A DNA stretch of 64,000 nt from Clostridiales bacterium (GTDB taxonomy: Bacteria > Bacillota > Clostridia > Monoglobales > Monoglobaceae): NCBI GenBank assembly GCA_019419865.1, contig JAHZIG010000013.1:11388-75387 (forward strand), read 5' to 3'. Positions within the stretch are counted from its first letter, which is position 1; every line of letters starts with the position of its first letter. Below, in pieces: positions 15,924 through 22,573 of the stretch. A program made the position numbers and the translations under genes. A model generated the notes under the pieces. That model did not search any database and had not been told where the DNA came from. It worked only from the letters and a program-made list of their open reading frames with translations.

Positions 15924-16388
15924 TTAGAACCTCCCGGGCGTAAACGATTTTTTAGGCGCCGATTCCGGGCGTTTGTAAAACCTCTTTATTTCGTTATATG
16001 TCTCGCCGTTGTATTCGCGGTGTCCTACTTTCGCTCTGCCTCTCGAGCCTACAACTTTGTTCCAGTCCATCTTTAGCTTCTCGCCGTGTTTCTTTTGCCC
16101 TATAGCCGTAAAGAACTCGCATAAAAGACCTTCGCAGCGGGTATGTAAAAACAGCCTGTGTTGTATGTTGCAAACGCCTTTATCGTTCTCTATGCTGATA
16201 TTGAGCACGGCCATATTACACGGCGGAAGTCCGCCCTCTCTGTCGCTGCCCGGATACCTGTCTCGCTCGAAACTCTTTACCTCAAAATTGTAATCTCCGT
16301 CCGGGACTATCACAAATTCCGGACTGTCGTTTTCTATAACGTCGTCCCAGCCTAACTCTCTTTGTTCGTCCTTATTGTATTCTGCCAT
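15924..16388 (-). CDS. DUF669 family phage protein
   Basis: The protein is 154 residues from the ATG at 16388, which has GGGAGGA at good spacing and is preferred over an upstream TTG. It matches DUF669: DGDYNFEVKSFERDRYPGSD near residues 30-50, NMAVLNISI and a SRGRAKVGHREYNGETYNEI segment. DUF669 genes travel with Sak4-type recombinases and are suspected to bind single-stranded DNA. That role is inferred. The ribosome site lies within the end of the upstream ATPase gene. Confidence 0.82.
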   Translation of the reverse strand: MAEYNKDEQRELGWDDVIENDSPEFVIVPDGDYNFEVKSFERDRYPGSDREGGLPPCNMAVLNISIENDKGVCNIQHRLFLHTRCEGLLCEFFTAIGQKKHGEKLKMDWNKVVGSRGRAKVGHREYNGETYNEIKRFYKRPESAPKKSFTPGRF

Positions 16389-16390
16389 TT

Positions 16391-17440
16391 TTATTCCTCC
16401 CAAGGTAGTTTTTTATTTTTCTTTATAATCCCATAAACCTGATCCCACGCGCCTATTAAGACCTCGTTTACAAATTCGGGATCGTATTTTTCTACGGGCG
16501 TATCTTCGGGGTAATATCCTTTATCGGCTACCGCCTCTTGAATATCCGCCGGAGTTACGCCGTTTTGTTCCATCAACTTTTTTAGCTCGTCCGGCAGACC
16601 GTCGAGCTTCGTATCGGGCTCGCTTGAAACCGGCGCCGCGTCGATCATATCCTCTATCTCTCGCTCTATACGCTTAGACTCTTCTTCCGGCTCGCTTTCC
16701 GGTTTAGGCTTAACGTTCGAGAATATATGTTCTATCTCTTTAAAGTCAAACTCCAGCTCGTCGTCTAAGCCGTGCCTGTTTTTGGCGTCCCAGCATGGGT
16801 GGTGCGAGGTATACATTACTCTCTTGCCGCCCTGAGCCTTATGCTTTTTCCCTTTATCGTCCGCCGCAACCGATATAGTTTTGTAATTCGCGAACAACAG
16901 CATGTCCGACCACTCTTTCACTAAAGGCGCGGTCTGCGACGACGTTTTCTTGCCAAGTTTCAGCTCGTATCTGTCGTACGCTCCCAACTCGTCCGGCTGT
17001 TCAAACTTTCTGATCTGGCTATGCGCGGTAAGAACCACGTTTATTCCTCTGTCTATCACGCCGTCTAACATCTTCAAAAGTCTTCCAAATTCTTCTTTCA
17101 CATATACGTAGCCGTTGCCGTATCCGAAATCCTCGATACCGTTTTTACCGTGCTTTTTGCAAACGCTTTCAATACAAAGCTGTTCAGCCCAGTCTATGGT
17201 ATCTATTACCAGCGTCCCGCAGCAGTCCGGGTTATCGATCGCATATTTGATCTCGCTCTGTAATTCCTCCCAGCTCTGCGGCGTAGGCAGCCTCGCCACG
17301 TCTAAATGTTTCGTGCTTCCCTCAGTATCAATAAACAACGGATTTGGGAACTTTGAGGCGAACGTCGTTTTGCCGATCCCTTCGGGTCCGTATACTACGA
17401 CCTTTTCCGCCGTGTCTATCTTACCTCTGATAATTTGCAT
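16391..17440 (-). CDS. Sak4-like RecA-fold ATPase (AAA_24)
   Basis: The 349-residue protein starts IIRGKIDTAEKVVVYGPEGI with Walker A GPEGIGKTTFASKF (about 18-31) and Walker B GTLVIDTIDWAEQL (about 75-88). A HSQIRKFEQPDE segment near 141 follows. This is the AAA_24 family that includes Sak4 phage single-strand annealing recombinases. It acts in phage recombination with DUF669 beside it. The C-terminal third is acidic and probably disordered before a final helical end. GGAGGAAAG precedes the ATG. Confidence 0.82.
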   Translation of the reverse strand: MQIIRGKIDTAEKVVVYGPEGIGKTTFASKFPNPLFIDTEGSTKHLDVARLPTPQSWEELQSEIKYAIDNPDCCGTLVIDTIDWAEQLCIESVCKKHGKNGIEDFGYGNGYVYVKEEFGRLLKMLDGVIDRGINVVLTAHSQIRKFEQPDELGAYDRYELKLGKKTSSQTAPLVKEWSDMLLFANYKTISVAADDKGKKHKAQGGKRVMYTSHHPCWDAKNRHGLDDELEFDFKEIEHIFSNVKPKPESEPEEESKRIEREIEDMIDAAPVSSEPDTKLDGLPDELKKLMEQNGVTPADIQEAVADKGYYPEDTPVEKYDPEFVNEVLIGAWDQVYGIIKKNKKLPWEE

Positions 17441-17451
17441 GTTCTTTCCTC

Positions 17452-17958
17452 CTACCTTATCCTAAGACTCTCGCTTTGTTTAAGGCTTGCGCCCGATACA
17501 TCTTTACCCGCCGCAATGGCTTTCTTTATAGCCGCCTTATCTATCTTCGGAGCCTGCTTTATCAAATATTCCTCGCTTATCTTGCTCTCGTCCTCGATCA
17601 CTACCGAAGGCGGATTCTTTTGTATATTGAACGAAAACAACAGCGTCTTAAACTTTGGTTTACCGCACTCCGCCATAGCGAATTGAAGCCTCTTTTTCGT
17701 CCTCTCGATGTTGTTCTTTATGGCCTTAGCCCGCTTGTCCAGCCTCTCTTTCTCAGCCGTCACGCCTTCATAATCGGCGTTTAACATACTTATTATCTTA
17801 GCGTAGCCGTCCGCCTTATCCTCAAATTCTTCATCGAACCCCGCCGACTCGAGCGTATCGCGAAACGCTTGTTCAAATGTCTCATCGTCCAGCTCCCCGC
17901 CCGAGAGTTCCTCATACAACCGTTTATATGTACCGGTCAAGTCGTATAACGTTGCCAT
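17452..17958 (-). CDS. Siphovirus Gp157-like protein
   Basis: The 168-residue protein matches the Gp157 family: MATLYDLTGTYKRLYEELSG at the N-terminus, a long coiled coil (YEGVTAEKERLDKRAKAIKN and further), then KFKTLLFSFNIQKNPPSVVI near 102-121. Gp157 of Streptococcus phage Sfi21 has been linked to phage resistance when expressed alone. Its role in the phage is not clear. The start lies within the previous gene and has AAGGAG upstream. Confidence 0.88.
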   Translation of the reverse strand: MATLYDLTGTYKRLYEELSGGELDDETFEQAFRDTLESAGFDEEFEDKADGYAKIISMLNADYEGVTAEKERLDKRAKAIKNNIERTKKRLQFAMAECGKPKFKTLLFSFNIQKNPPSVVIEDESKISEEYLIKQAPKIDKAAIKKAIAAGKDVSGASLKQSESLRIR

Positions 17959-18217
17959 GTTCCTTTTTCTCCTTTTGCATGTTTAATAGATATAGCTGTA
18001 ATAAAGCGTCGCGGGATTGCATTATCATCTGCCCGATCTTATTATCCGTTTCTTCAGCGTTGAGCCCCAAACTTTTTGCAACGCCTTCAATTGCATCATA
18101 ATGAGCCTGAAAAGCTAAGGCTAATATTTCACCATTGCTCAAATCATGCGCCTCAATTTCGGACTCAATCCCACCTTTGTTATCTAACGTCATTTCTAAC
18201 TTTAAATACCTCGCCAT
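17924..18217 (-). CDS. Uncharacterised early phage protein
   Basis: This 97-residue helical protein begins MARYLKLEMTLDNKGGIESE and is the first gene of the replication operon. A GGAAGGAGAG ribosome site precedes it, and a weak minus-strand promoter (TTAACG, 17 bases, TAATAT; 18239-18267) lies upstream. No domain is recognised. It overlaps Gp157 by 35 bases. Confidence 0.65.
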   Translation of the reverse strand: MARYLKLEMTLDNKGGIESEIEAHDLSNGEILALAFQAHYDAIEGVAKSLGLNAEETDNKIGQMIMQSRDALLQLYLLNMQKEKKEHGNVIRLDRYI

Positions 18218-18282
18218 GTTTCTTTCTCTCCTTCCAAAATATTACAAATTCTTATCATTTTCGTTAATAATTGTTTATCTTG

Positions 18283-18385
18283 TTGACATTAATGTAAATT
18301 TATGGTATATTGTCACGGTCGACTTAATCATACTTTTTGCGGCCTTGGGCGTTAGTCGTTTTCCAAGGCCGCTCTCCTTTTTGTC
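18283..18385 (+). ncRNA. Candidate small RNA 1 with own promoter and terminator
   Basis: A perfect-spacing plus-strand promoter (TTGACA 18283-18288, 17 bases, TATATT 18306-18311) is followed by a short U-rich stretch. Then comes a perfect 10-bp hairpin (GCGGCCTTGG / CCAAGGCCGC, about 18339-18372) and a CTCTCCTTTTTG tail. The transcript would be about 65 nt from 18318 and has no useful frame. It runs against the early phage operon and points away from its promoter. CTCTCCTT in the tail is complementary to AAGGAGAG, the ribosome site of the first replication gene at 18217; this may be coincidence. Confidence 0.6.
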
Positions 18386-18386
18386 C

Positions 18387-18488
18387 TTGACAAACGGTTG
18401 ATTTTAGGTTATATTGGTTGTGTGTTAATAGATTTTTTCATTTTGTACCTTTCCGCTGTGCGCTTATGCGTCGGCGGATTTTTTATGT
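18387..18488 (+). ncRNA. Candidate small RNA 2, tandem to small RNA 1
   Basis: Directly after the terminator of small RNA 1 is a second plus-strand promoter (TTGACA 18387-18392, 17 bases, TATATT 18410-18415). A U-rich leader follows, then a hairpin with TCCGCTG / GGCGGA arms (about 18452-18478) and TTTTTTATG. The RNA would be about 65 nt. Its 3' half is antisense to the end of the small frame at 18464-18577. The repeat of the same design twice in 200 bases argues for function. Confidence 0.6.
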
Positions 18489-18577
18489 TTCGCTTTATCC
18501 GCTTTCCTGCAAGCCTCGTCAATCTTCTTGATCAGCTCTCGTAATGAAGCGTGTTTTTCCTTCGTCAACTCAATCAT
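18464..18577 (-). CDS. Possible small basic protein (37 aa)
   Basis: A 37-codon frame follows the zinc-ribbon gene, starting at an ATG with GGTGAT upstream. The product is helical and lysine-rich (MIELTKEKHASLRELIKKID, then KADKAKHKKSADA). It ends inside the hairpin of small RNA 2. Short length makes this tentative. Confidence 0.4.
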   Translation of the reverse strand: MIELTKEKHASLRELIKKIDEACRKADKAKHKKSADA

Positions 18578-18587
18578 CGGCGGCGTA

Positions 18588-18833
18588 TCACCATTTCATA
18601 TGTTGACCGCAGAAGTTACATACTCGCTCGCCGCGCTCAAGCTCAGTCTTATTTCTGTGCGTATATTCCTTGCCGCAATATGGACAAATAATATATGCGC
18701 CTTTCTTCCCGGCCTCCGTTGGGTTTAATCTCTCCATTGCCTTAATAGCGTCGAGATAAGGCCGCCTATGCGGTTCGGTCTGCTTCGCCATTTCACACCT
18801 CATATACGCTATTGATGTTTCGTAGCTTTTCAT
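18588..18833 (-). CDS. Small zinc-ribbon protein
   Basis: This 81-residue phage protein has a helical N-terminus and a C-terminal zinc ribbon: CPYCGKEY near residues 50-57 and CNFCGQHMKW at the end, giving a CxxC-CxxC pair about 22 residues apart. Such small phage proteins may bind nucleic acid or host proteins. The start overlaps the stop of the upstream membrane gene by four bases, so they are co-translated. Function unknown. Confidence 0.7.
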   Translation of the reverse strand: MKSYETSIAYMRCEMAKQTEPHRRPYLDAIKAMERLNPTEAGKKGAYIICPYCGKEYTHRNKTELERGERVCNFCGQHMKW

Positions 18834-19051
18834 CTTATCGTTTTGCTCCTTTCTTTCCTAAGTCTTGCCTCAGCCTTGTAAAGAAGCGCTAAATTGTAGC
18901 ACGCTCCGATCATACCCCACAAGGTTATGACCGCCGGGATAATATACACATACTTTTCAAGTACTCCGGCCATTTTGCAAGCCGCCATCCCGAACGCTCC
19001 TAAATATGTGAGACCGAAGTTTTTATATAGGTGCAGGTATAGTTTATTCAT
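18830..19051 (-). CDS. Small membrane protein, early phage region
   Basis: The 73-residue protein has two probable membrane segments (about 12-31, TYLGAFGMAACKMAGVL, and 35-58, YIIPAVITLWGMIGACYNLA) and a basic C-terminus (KAEARLRKERSKTIR). TAGGAGGAAC is a strong ribosome site. It sits in the early operon before the zinc-ribbon gene. No function is known. Confidence 0.68.
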   Translation of the reverse strand: MNKLYLHLYKNFGLTYLGAFGMAACKMAGVLEKYVYIIPAVITLWGMIGACYNLALLYKAEARLRKERSKTIR

Positions 19052-19063
19052 CTGTTGTTCCTC

Positions 19064-19267
19064 CTAACTTAACATTCGTGCAAAAGTTTCAGCGGATATG
19101 AATTGTCTGTCGCTGAAGTAATTGCGCTTTACATAGCTGTAGCAACGCCCGGTATAAGTCTGAACGTCTTTGATATTTAATACGCGCCTCGAGTCATTAT
19201 ATTTTTCTCTCAAAAACCCGAGCACGCCCTCTAAATTATCTCTGTAAGCCTCTTTCTCTCTTGGCAT
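19064..19267 (-). CDS. Probable excisionase-like DNA-binding protein
   Basis: This 67-residue basic protein reads LNIKDVQTYTGRCYSYVKRN with FSDRQFISAETFARMLS following. That is the layout of a small MerR/Xis-type winged helix, in which the first helix reads a binding motif and the end forms the wing. Excisionase (Xis) or a small regulator is the likely role, but the length is minimal and no close relative is recalled. GAGGTGAG precedes the ATG. Confidence 0.5.
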   Translation of the reverse strand: MPREKEAYRDNLEGVLGFLREKYNDSRRVLNIKDVQTYTGRCYSYVKRNYFSDRQFISAETFARMLS

Positions 19268-19299
19268 TTATCTCACCTCGCTTTTTGTGAACGTTGTTT

Positions 19300-19506
19300 T
19301 TAACAAGTAAAAGTATCCGCAACTTTGTAAGTTTGTAAGTTTGCTTTTATATAGGCGTTGGTTAATTCAACCATACTTGAGCTTAAAATCGCCAGTTCCT
19401 CCAGCGTACAATTCTTTGATTTTTTTGCTACCAACTTTATCTGCTGATATACAATTTCGTTTATGTCTTTCAAATGCGTCAAATCTAAAACAATTCTATC
19501 TTCCAT
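19300..19506 (-). CDS. Uncharacterised early phage protein
   Basis: The 68-residue protein starts MEDRIVLDLTHLKDINEIVY and is mostly helical, with LEELAILSSSMVELTNAYIK near residues 36-55. It is not recognised. The ribosome site is an AGGTAGGG-like stretch a little upstream. It belongs to the run of small early minus-strand genes. Confidence 0.55.
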   Translation of the reverse strand: MEDRIVLDLTHLKDINEIVYQQIKLVAKKSKNCTLEELAILSSSMVELTNAYIKANLQTYKVADTFTC

Positions 19507-19533
19507 CTTTCATCGCCCTACCTTTCTTCTTAT

Positions 19534-19641
19534 TTACAAATTTATCAATTTAAACAGTATCCCGGCTCTTAACAGCATTCCTGCTAACATTCCCAAAACG
19601 CAGCAAACTGTTATGATTACGTATAGAACTTTGTCGCTCAT
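19534..19641 (-). CDS. Tiny transmembrane peptide A (35 aa)
   Basis: A 35-codon frame starts at an ATG at 19641. The product is MSDKVLYVIITVCCVLGMLA followed by GMLLRAGILFKLINL, one hydrophobic span and a basic tail. It closely resembles the peptide at 20112-20201: same MxDK start, CV-GM core and LLR ending. That similarity is the main reason to believe it. Its ribosome site (AAAGG) is somewhat distant. Confidence 0.55.
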   Translation of the reverse strand: MSDKVLYVIITVCCVLGMLAGMLLRAGILFKLINL

Positions 19642-19684
19642 TAAGCGTCTCAACCTTTCTTATTCATTTCTTGCAAATTTATTA

Positions 19685-19713
19685 TTGCGTAAGACTCCCT
19701 GTCATGCTATAAT
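19685..19713 (+). promoter_or_regulatory. Promoter of the plus-strand gene at 19737
   Basis: TTGCGT at 19685-19690 and TATAAT at 19708-19713 are separated by exactly 17 bases. The gene start with GAGAGGTG follows at 19737. Confidence 0.6.
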
Positions 19714-19736
19714 CATTTTCAGAGAGGTGTTTGACA

Positions 19737-20132
19737 ATGAAACTTTCGGAACTAAAGATCAGAAACCAAGAAAAAGTATTAAAAAAATTAATATCTTTAT
19801 GCGATGATTCTCCTACTTTTATAATTACTCGTCCCGTAAATTTCACGGATAATTTTAAATTTATATCCGTCGACGCCTTAACGCAAATTTTATCAATTCT
19901 TGAAAACAAGAAATTGATAAGCGTCTTATATGCAGATTATCCCGATAACTTCAACATAGCTGAATTATACGTAACCCCGGACGGTTATTCCTACAGCCCG
20001 GAGAAAAACTATATAAATCAACAGAAATGGAAAGATCGTATCATCGGTTTCGTGTTCGGCACAATTTTAGGCTCGGCCGTAACATACTTCTTGCCGTTGC
20101 TGTTTGGTTATTTAATGCAAATACTCTCTTAA
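19737..20132 (+). CDS. Uncharacterised tail-anchored protein
   Basis: From the ATG at 19737 (GAGAGGTG upstream) this is a 131-residue protein. It has a soluble N-terminal part (KLSELKIRNQEKVLKKLISL onward) and one C-terminal membrane span (FVFGTILGSAVTYFLPLLFG, about 107-126). The soluble part has the pattern of a small winged-helix-like domain. It has its own promoter and is read against its neighbours, as for a lysogenically expressed cargo gene. Its end overlaps the tiny peptide gene on the other strand. Confidence 0.6.
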   Translation: MKLSELKIRNQEKVLKKLISLCDDSPTFIITRPVNFTDNFKFISVDALTQILSILENKKLISVLYADYPDNFNIAELYVTPDGYSYSPEKNYINQQKWKDRIIGFVFGTILGSAVTYFLPLLFGYLMQILS

Positions 20133-20201
20133 CAGTATTCCTACTATCATTCCAAAAACGCAACCGACCGCCATCGCTATGTAAAAAGTTTTATCGTTCA
20201 T
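20112..20201 (-). CDS. Tiny transmembrane peptide B (29 aa)
   Basis: This 29-codon frame follows the XRE regulator with an ideal AGGAGGT ribosome site that begins at the regulator's stop codon. The product is MNDKTFYIAMAVGCVFGMIV followed by GILLREYLH, a single membrane span. It is a paralogue of the 35-residue peptide at 19534-19641. Coupling to a regulator and overlap with an opposite gene resemble small phage-borne membrane toxins or exclusion peptides; this is inference. Confidence 0.65.
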   Translation of the reverse strand: MNDKTFYIAMAVGCVFGMIVGILLREYLH

Positions 20202-20213
20202 TCATCTTACCTC

Positions 20214-20417
20214 CTATGACGCTTCGATCAAATCTGTTATCTCGCAGCTTAGCTCTTTGGCTATGGCCGTAAGAATGGTAATTCTCGGCTCTTCAAGCCC
20301 GTTTTCGATTTTGGATATGGTTTTTTGCGAAAGACCTGTCACGTTAGCCAGATATTCCTGCGTATACCCTAACTCTTTTCGTCTCTGCATTATGTATTTT
20401 CCACAAAATACTGACAT
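20214..20417 (-). CDS. XRE-family regulator (Cro/CI-like)
   Basis: From the ATG at 20417 (GAGGTG upstream) this is a 67-residue DNA-binding protein made of a single helix-turn-helix: YIMQRRKELGYTQEYLANVT, then GLSQKTISKIENGLEEPRIT. It is one of two XRE regulators in the lysogeny region, and its compact size fits a Cro-like role. It faces a plus-strand promoter at 20434-20462, so the pair forms a divergent switch. Confidence 0.88.
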   Translation of the reverse strand: MSVFCGKYIMQRRKELGYTQEYLANVTGLSQKTISKIENGLEEPRITILTAIAKELSCEITDLIEAS

Positions 20418-20781
20418 AATTTTCACCTCGCTATTGACTAAATTTTATACTTTTGGTATAATTGTACATATTTAAATACGAACCGGGGCAATGACAAAAA
20501 AGGTAAATTCAACAAGACGTAAAAGAAGGTGATACCCCCGATTCGTATAACGGTTATGGTATATAAATCAAATCCTTTTGTTATCAGTGTTTGAGCATCT
20601 GGGCCGCTCTTTTGGTAGGGATAAGGATATTTATGAACCTTGATTTATACCATGGGTATATTATAATACAAATATTTGCATTGGTCAACACCTTTATGCA
20701 GATATTTGTATTTATATTAAATGTGCACAAAACTAAAGCGATAGATTTATTGAAAATGTATATCGGGGGGGGTGAGAATCA
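20418..20781. promoter_or_regulatory. Divergent control region with promoters, operators and structured leader
   Basis: This 364-base gap holds a plus-strand promoter (TTGACT 20434-20439, 17 bases, TATAAT 20457-20462) whose spacer contains the near palindrome TTATACTTTTGGTATAA. From its start runs a leader with long complementary arms (20476-20487 and 20535-20548) around a possible 13-codon basic minigene (20491-20532). Further half sites GGTATA occur near 20558 and 20655. A minus-strand promoter (-35 at 20683-20688, -10 at 20660-20665, 17 bases) carries the palindrome CAAATATTTG in its spacer. No larger gene is supported here. Confidence 0.6.
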
Positions 20782-21378
20782 ATGGATTGTTCTGATATTT
20801 TAGATTTTATCAGCGTTATTATTTCGTTGGCGGCTGTAATAACCTCGATCGTTATTGCTCTAAAGACGCTCAAACAAAACAATATAATGCTGGAAGAATC
20901 GACACGTCCGTATATATCGTTATCGTATGAAGCGGCACATATGGGCGTTATGTTGACATATATTATGATAAAAAATTACGGACAGACGGCCGCCGAAATA
21001 ACGGTATTTGATTTTGAAGAAGATAAAATTAAAGACCAAGAACTGGTCAAAAGATTAAAAAGAGTCCCGGGCCTGACGCTTGCCCCGGGACAGAAACGCC
21101 TTTACACTTTTAGCCAAGCTAAGATCGAGGAAGAAAAAAAGCAAGACAAAGCCGACGGCGACGAAAAAAGCGTGCATGATAAAGCCGATAATAAACTTGA
21201 GTCCGCTAAAACCATAGCGTTTAAAATAGAGTATAAAAGCCCTACCAAGACATATTGCGATAATCAGACTTTAAGCCTGCGTACCGGTTATTACATGGAA
21301 CGCGCTTCGGAAAATGACGACAATGTAGACGGCCATATTTTACAAGCGCTTGAAGAGATCGCCGAGCGATTAATCTGA
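20782..21378 (+). CDS. Membrane-anchored protein of unknown function
   Basis: The 198-residue protein has an N-terminal membrane span (about 7-28, LDFISVIISLAAVITSIVIA) followed by the phrase LKQNNIMLEESTRPYISLSY. That phrase is common in small phage and chromosomal membrane proteins of unknown role. The rest is soluble, with a charged low-complexity region (residues about 115-145). GGGGGGGGTGAG is a strong ribosome site. Its position in the lysogeny region and its orientation suggest expression from the prophage. It converges on the next gene. Confidence 0.7.
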   Translation: MDCSDILDFISVIISLAAVITSIVIALKTLKQNNIMLEESTRPYISLSYEAAHMGVMLTYIMIKNYGQTAAEITVFDFEEDKIKDQELVKRLKRVPGLTLAPGQKRLYTFSQAKIEEEKKQDKADGDEKSVHDKADNKLESAKTIAFKIEYKSPTKTYCDNQTLSLRTGYYMERASENDDNVDGHILQALEEIAERLI

Positions 21379-21771
21379 CGATAATATATCCTTTGTATGT
21401 AATATGTCTTCTACGTTTAAATAAAGGCGAGTTTGAGCAATTTCCTTGCGGGTGGAGATCTCGTCGGCAAGCGCGTAGAAAACCGTATCGATTTGATTGT
21501 AATTCAAGTCGTACTTTTTCAGCGCTTCTAACAGATCTTTTATGCAAGGCTTAAGGATTTCCGGCGGGACACGCGGCGGCTGTAGTATAATATCGGGATC
21601 GGGGTGCCTCCAGGTTGTACCTCTAAGCAGCGGTTTTACGTACTCCACTTCATGCACAACTTCTTTTGGAGCTTCCTGCTCTTCTTGAGGTTGCTCCGTC
21701 GACGGTTCAGCCGCCGGTTCGTCATCTTGTGATGTTCGCGTGAGCTCTTTAAACAATTTGCCAAATAACAT
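21370..21771 (-). CDS. Uncharacterised protein with Pro/Glu-rich N-terminus
   Basis: From the ATG at 21771 (CGAGGTGA upstream) it is 133 residues. After MLFGKLFKELTRT comes a disordered Glu/Gln/Pro-rich stretch (about 15-45). The C-terminal half is a helical soluble domain (LKPCIKDLLEALKKYDLNYN, then NEIDTVFYALADE-like sequence). No family is recognised. It is downstream of the small membrane gene at 21833 and probably shares its promoter. Confidence 0.6.
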   Translation of the reverse strand: MLFGKLFKELTRTSQDDEPAAEPSTEQPQEEQEAPKEVVHEVEYVKPLLRGTTWRHPDPDIILQPPRVPPEILKPCIKDLLEALKKYDLNYNQIDTVFYALADEISTRKEIAQTRLYLNVEDILHTKDILSSD

Positions 21772-21832
21772 AATAATCACCTCGTAAATTTATTATTAAT
21801 CCTAATAAGAAAGGACTGTATACATATGAAAA

Positions 21833-22027
21833 TTAACTTCGTCGAATACCTTCAATTAGTTTTTTCGCAACAAAACTGGCCGCTTCTTTTACTTCCGCAT
21901 CGGTAGGCTCTATATTATGATCTACCAGAATTTTTGACGAAACTAAGGTTGATATATAGTACTTTATGGCTATAAAACCTAAGACGCAAGCGGCTACGGC
22001 AAATAGCGCGGTAAGAATAATTAACAC
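21833..22027 (-). CDS. Small membrane protein
   Basis: The GTG at 22027 has GAGGTGG at ideal spacing. Upstream codons lie before the predicted transcription start (promoter -10 at 22058-22063), so they cannot be translated from it. The 64-residue product has one N-terminal membrane span (LIILTALFAVAACVLGFIAI) and a charged C-terminus with EVKEAASFVAKKLIEGIRRS. Function unknown. Confidence 0.6.
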   Translation of the reverse strand: MLIILTALFAVAACVLGFIAIKYYISTLVSSKILVDHNIEPTDAEVKEAASFVAKKLIEGIRRS

Positions 22028-22057
22028 GGCACCCACCTCGAAGATTAGTATGGGTAT

Positions 22058-22086
22058 ATTATAATGCAAATATTTGAATTAGTCAA
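22058..22086 (-). promoter_or_regulatory. Minus-strand promoter with palindromic operator CAAATATTTG
   Basis: TTGACT (22081-22086) and TATAAT (22058-22063) are 17 bases apart, with CAAATATTTG at 22067-22076 in the spacer. A stretch of about 37 bases here is nearly identical to the promoter at 20660-20688, including the operator and its placement. The two are probably controlled by the same repressor. Confidence 0.65.
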
Positions 22087-22118
22087 TGGTGAAAAAATTA
22101 TAGAAAGGAGTTGTATAC

Positions 22119-22484
22119 ATGACAGAAATGTTAGAAAGGATTAAAAGATTATGCGAAGAAAAGAACACTAATATTACCGCTTTATGCATTAAAATAACAG
22201 GCAGTAGCGGGAACCTTTCAACTTGGAAAAAAGGCAATATACGGAACGACTACTTAATAAAAATAGCCCAATACTTCAACGTATCCGCCGACTATCTATT
22301 AGGACTCACAGACGATACCGCGCCGAGCAAGCGGACGTCAGATACATTATCCGGCTCCGAGCACGAAATGTTGTCGGCCTACAGACAGCTCGACGACTCC
22401 GATCAAGGCGAAGTACGCGGGTATATAAACGGTATGCTCACTAAAGAGAAGTATAAAATTCATAATGAAGAAGCTATCGGATAA
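22119..22484 (+). CDS. XRE-family repressor, CI-like
   Basis: This 121-residue regulator has an N-terminal helix-turn-helix (MLERIKRLCEEKNTNITALC, then IKITGSSGNLSTWKKGNIRN) and the family phrase ADYLLGLTDD near residues 58-67. The C-terminal part (about 75-110) includes LSGSEHEMLSAYRQLDDSDQ, typical of CI-like phage repressors of Firmicutes. GAAAGGAG precedes the ATG. It is divergent from the operator-bearing promoter at 22058, as expected for a lysogeny repressor. Confidence 0.88.
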   Translation: MTEMLERIKRLCEEKNTNITALCIKITGSSGNLSTWKKGNIRNDYLIKIAQYFNVSADYLLGLTDDTAPSKRTSDTLSGSEHEMLSAYRQLDDSDQGEVRGYINGMLTKEKYKIHNEEAIG

Positions 22485-22573
22485 AGCGCAAAGGCGATAA
22501 GGTGATTGAATTGAGTTTTGATCGATGAGCGCCGACCTGATAATGCGCTAAATTAAAGAAAGGGGGCGAATTT

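Noticed and set aside
20591..20803. 70-codon plus-strand frame before the membrane gene at 20782
   Set aside because: It has no good ribosome site, covers the operator-promoter region and overlaps the well-supported start at 20782.
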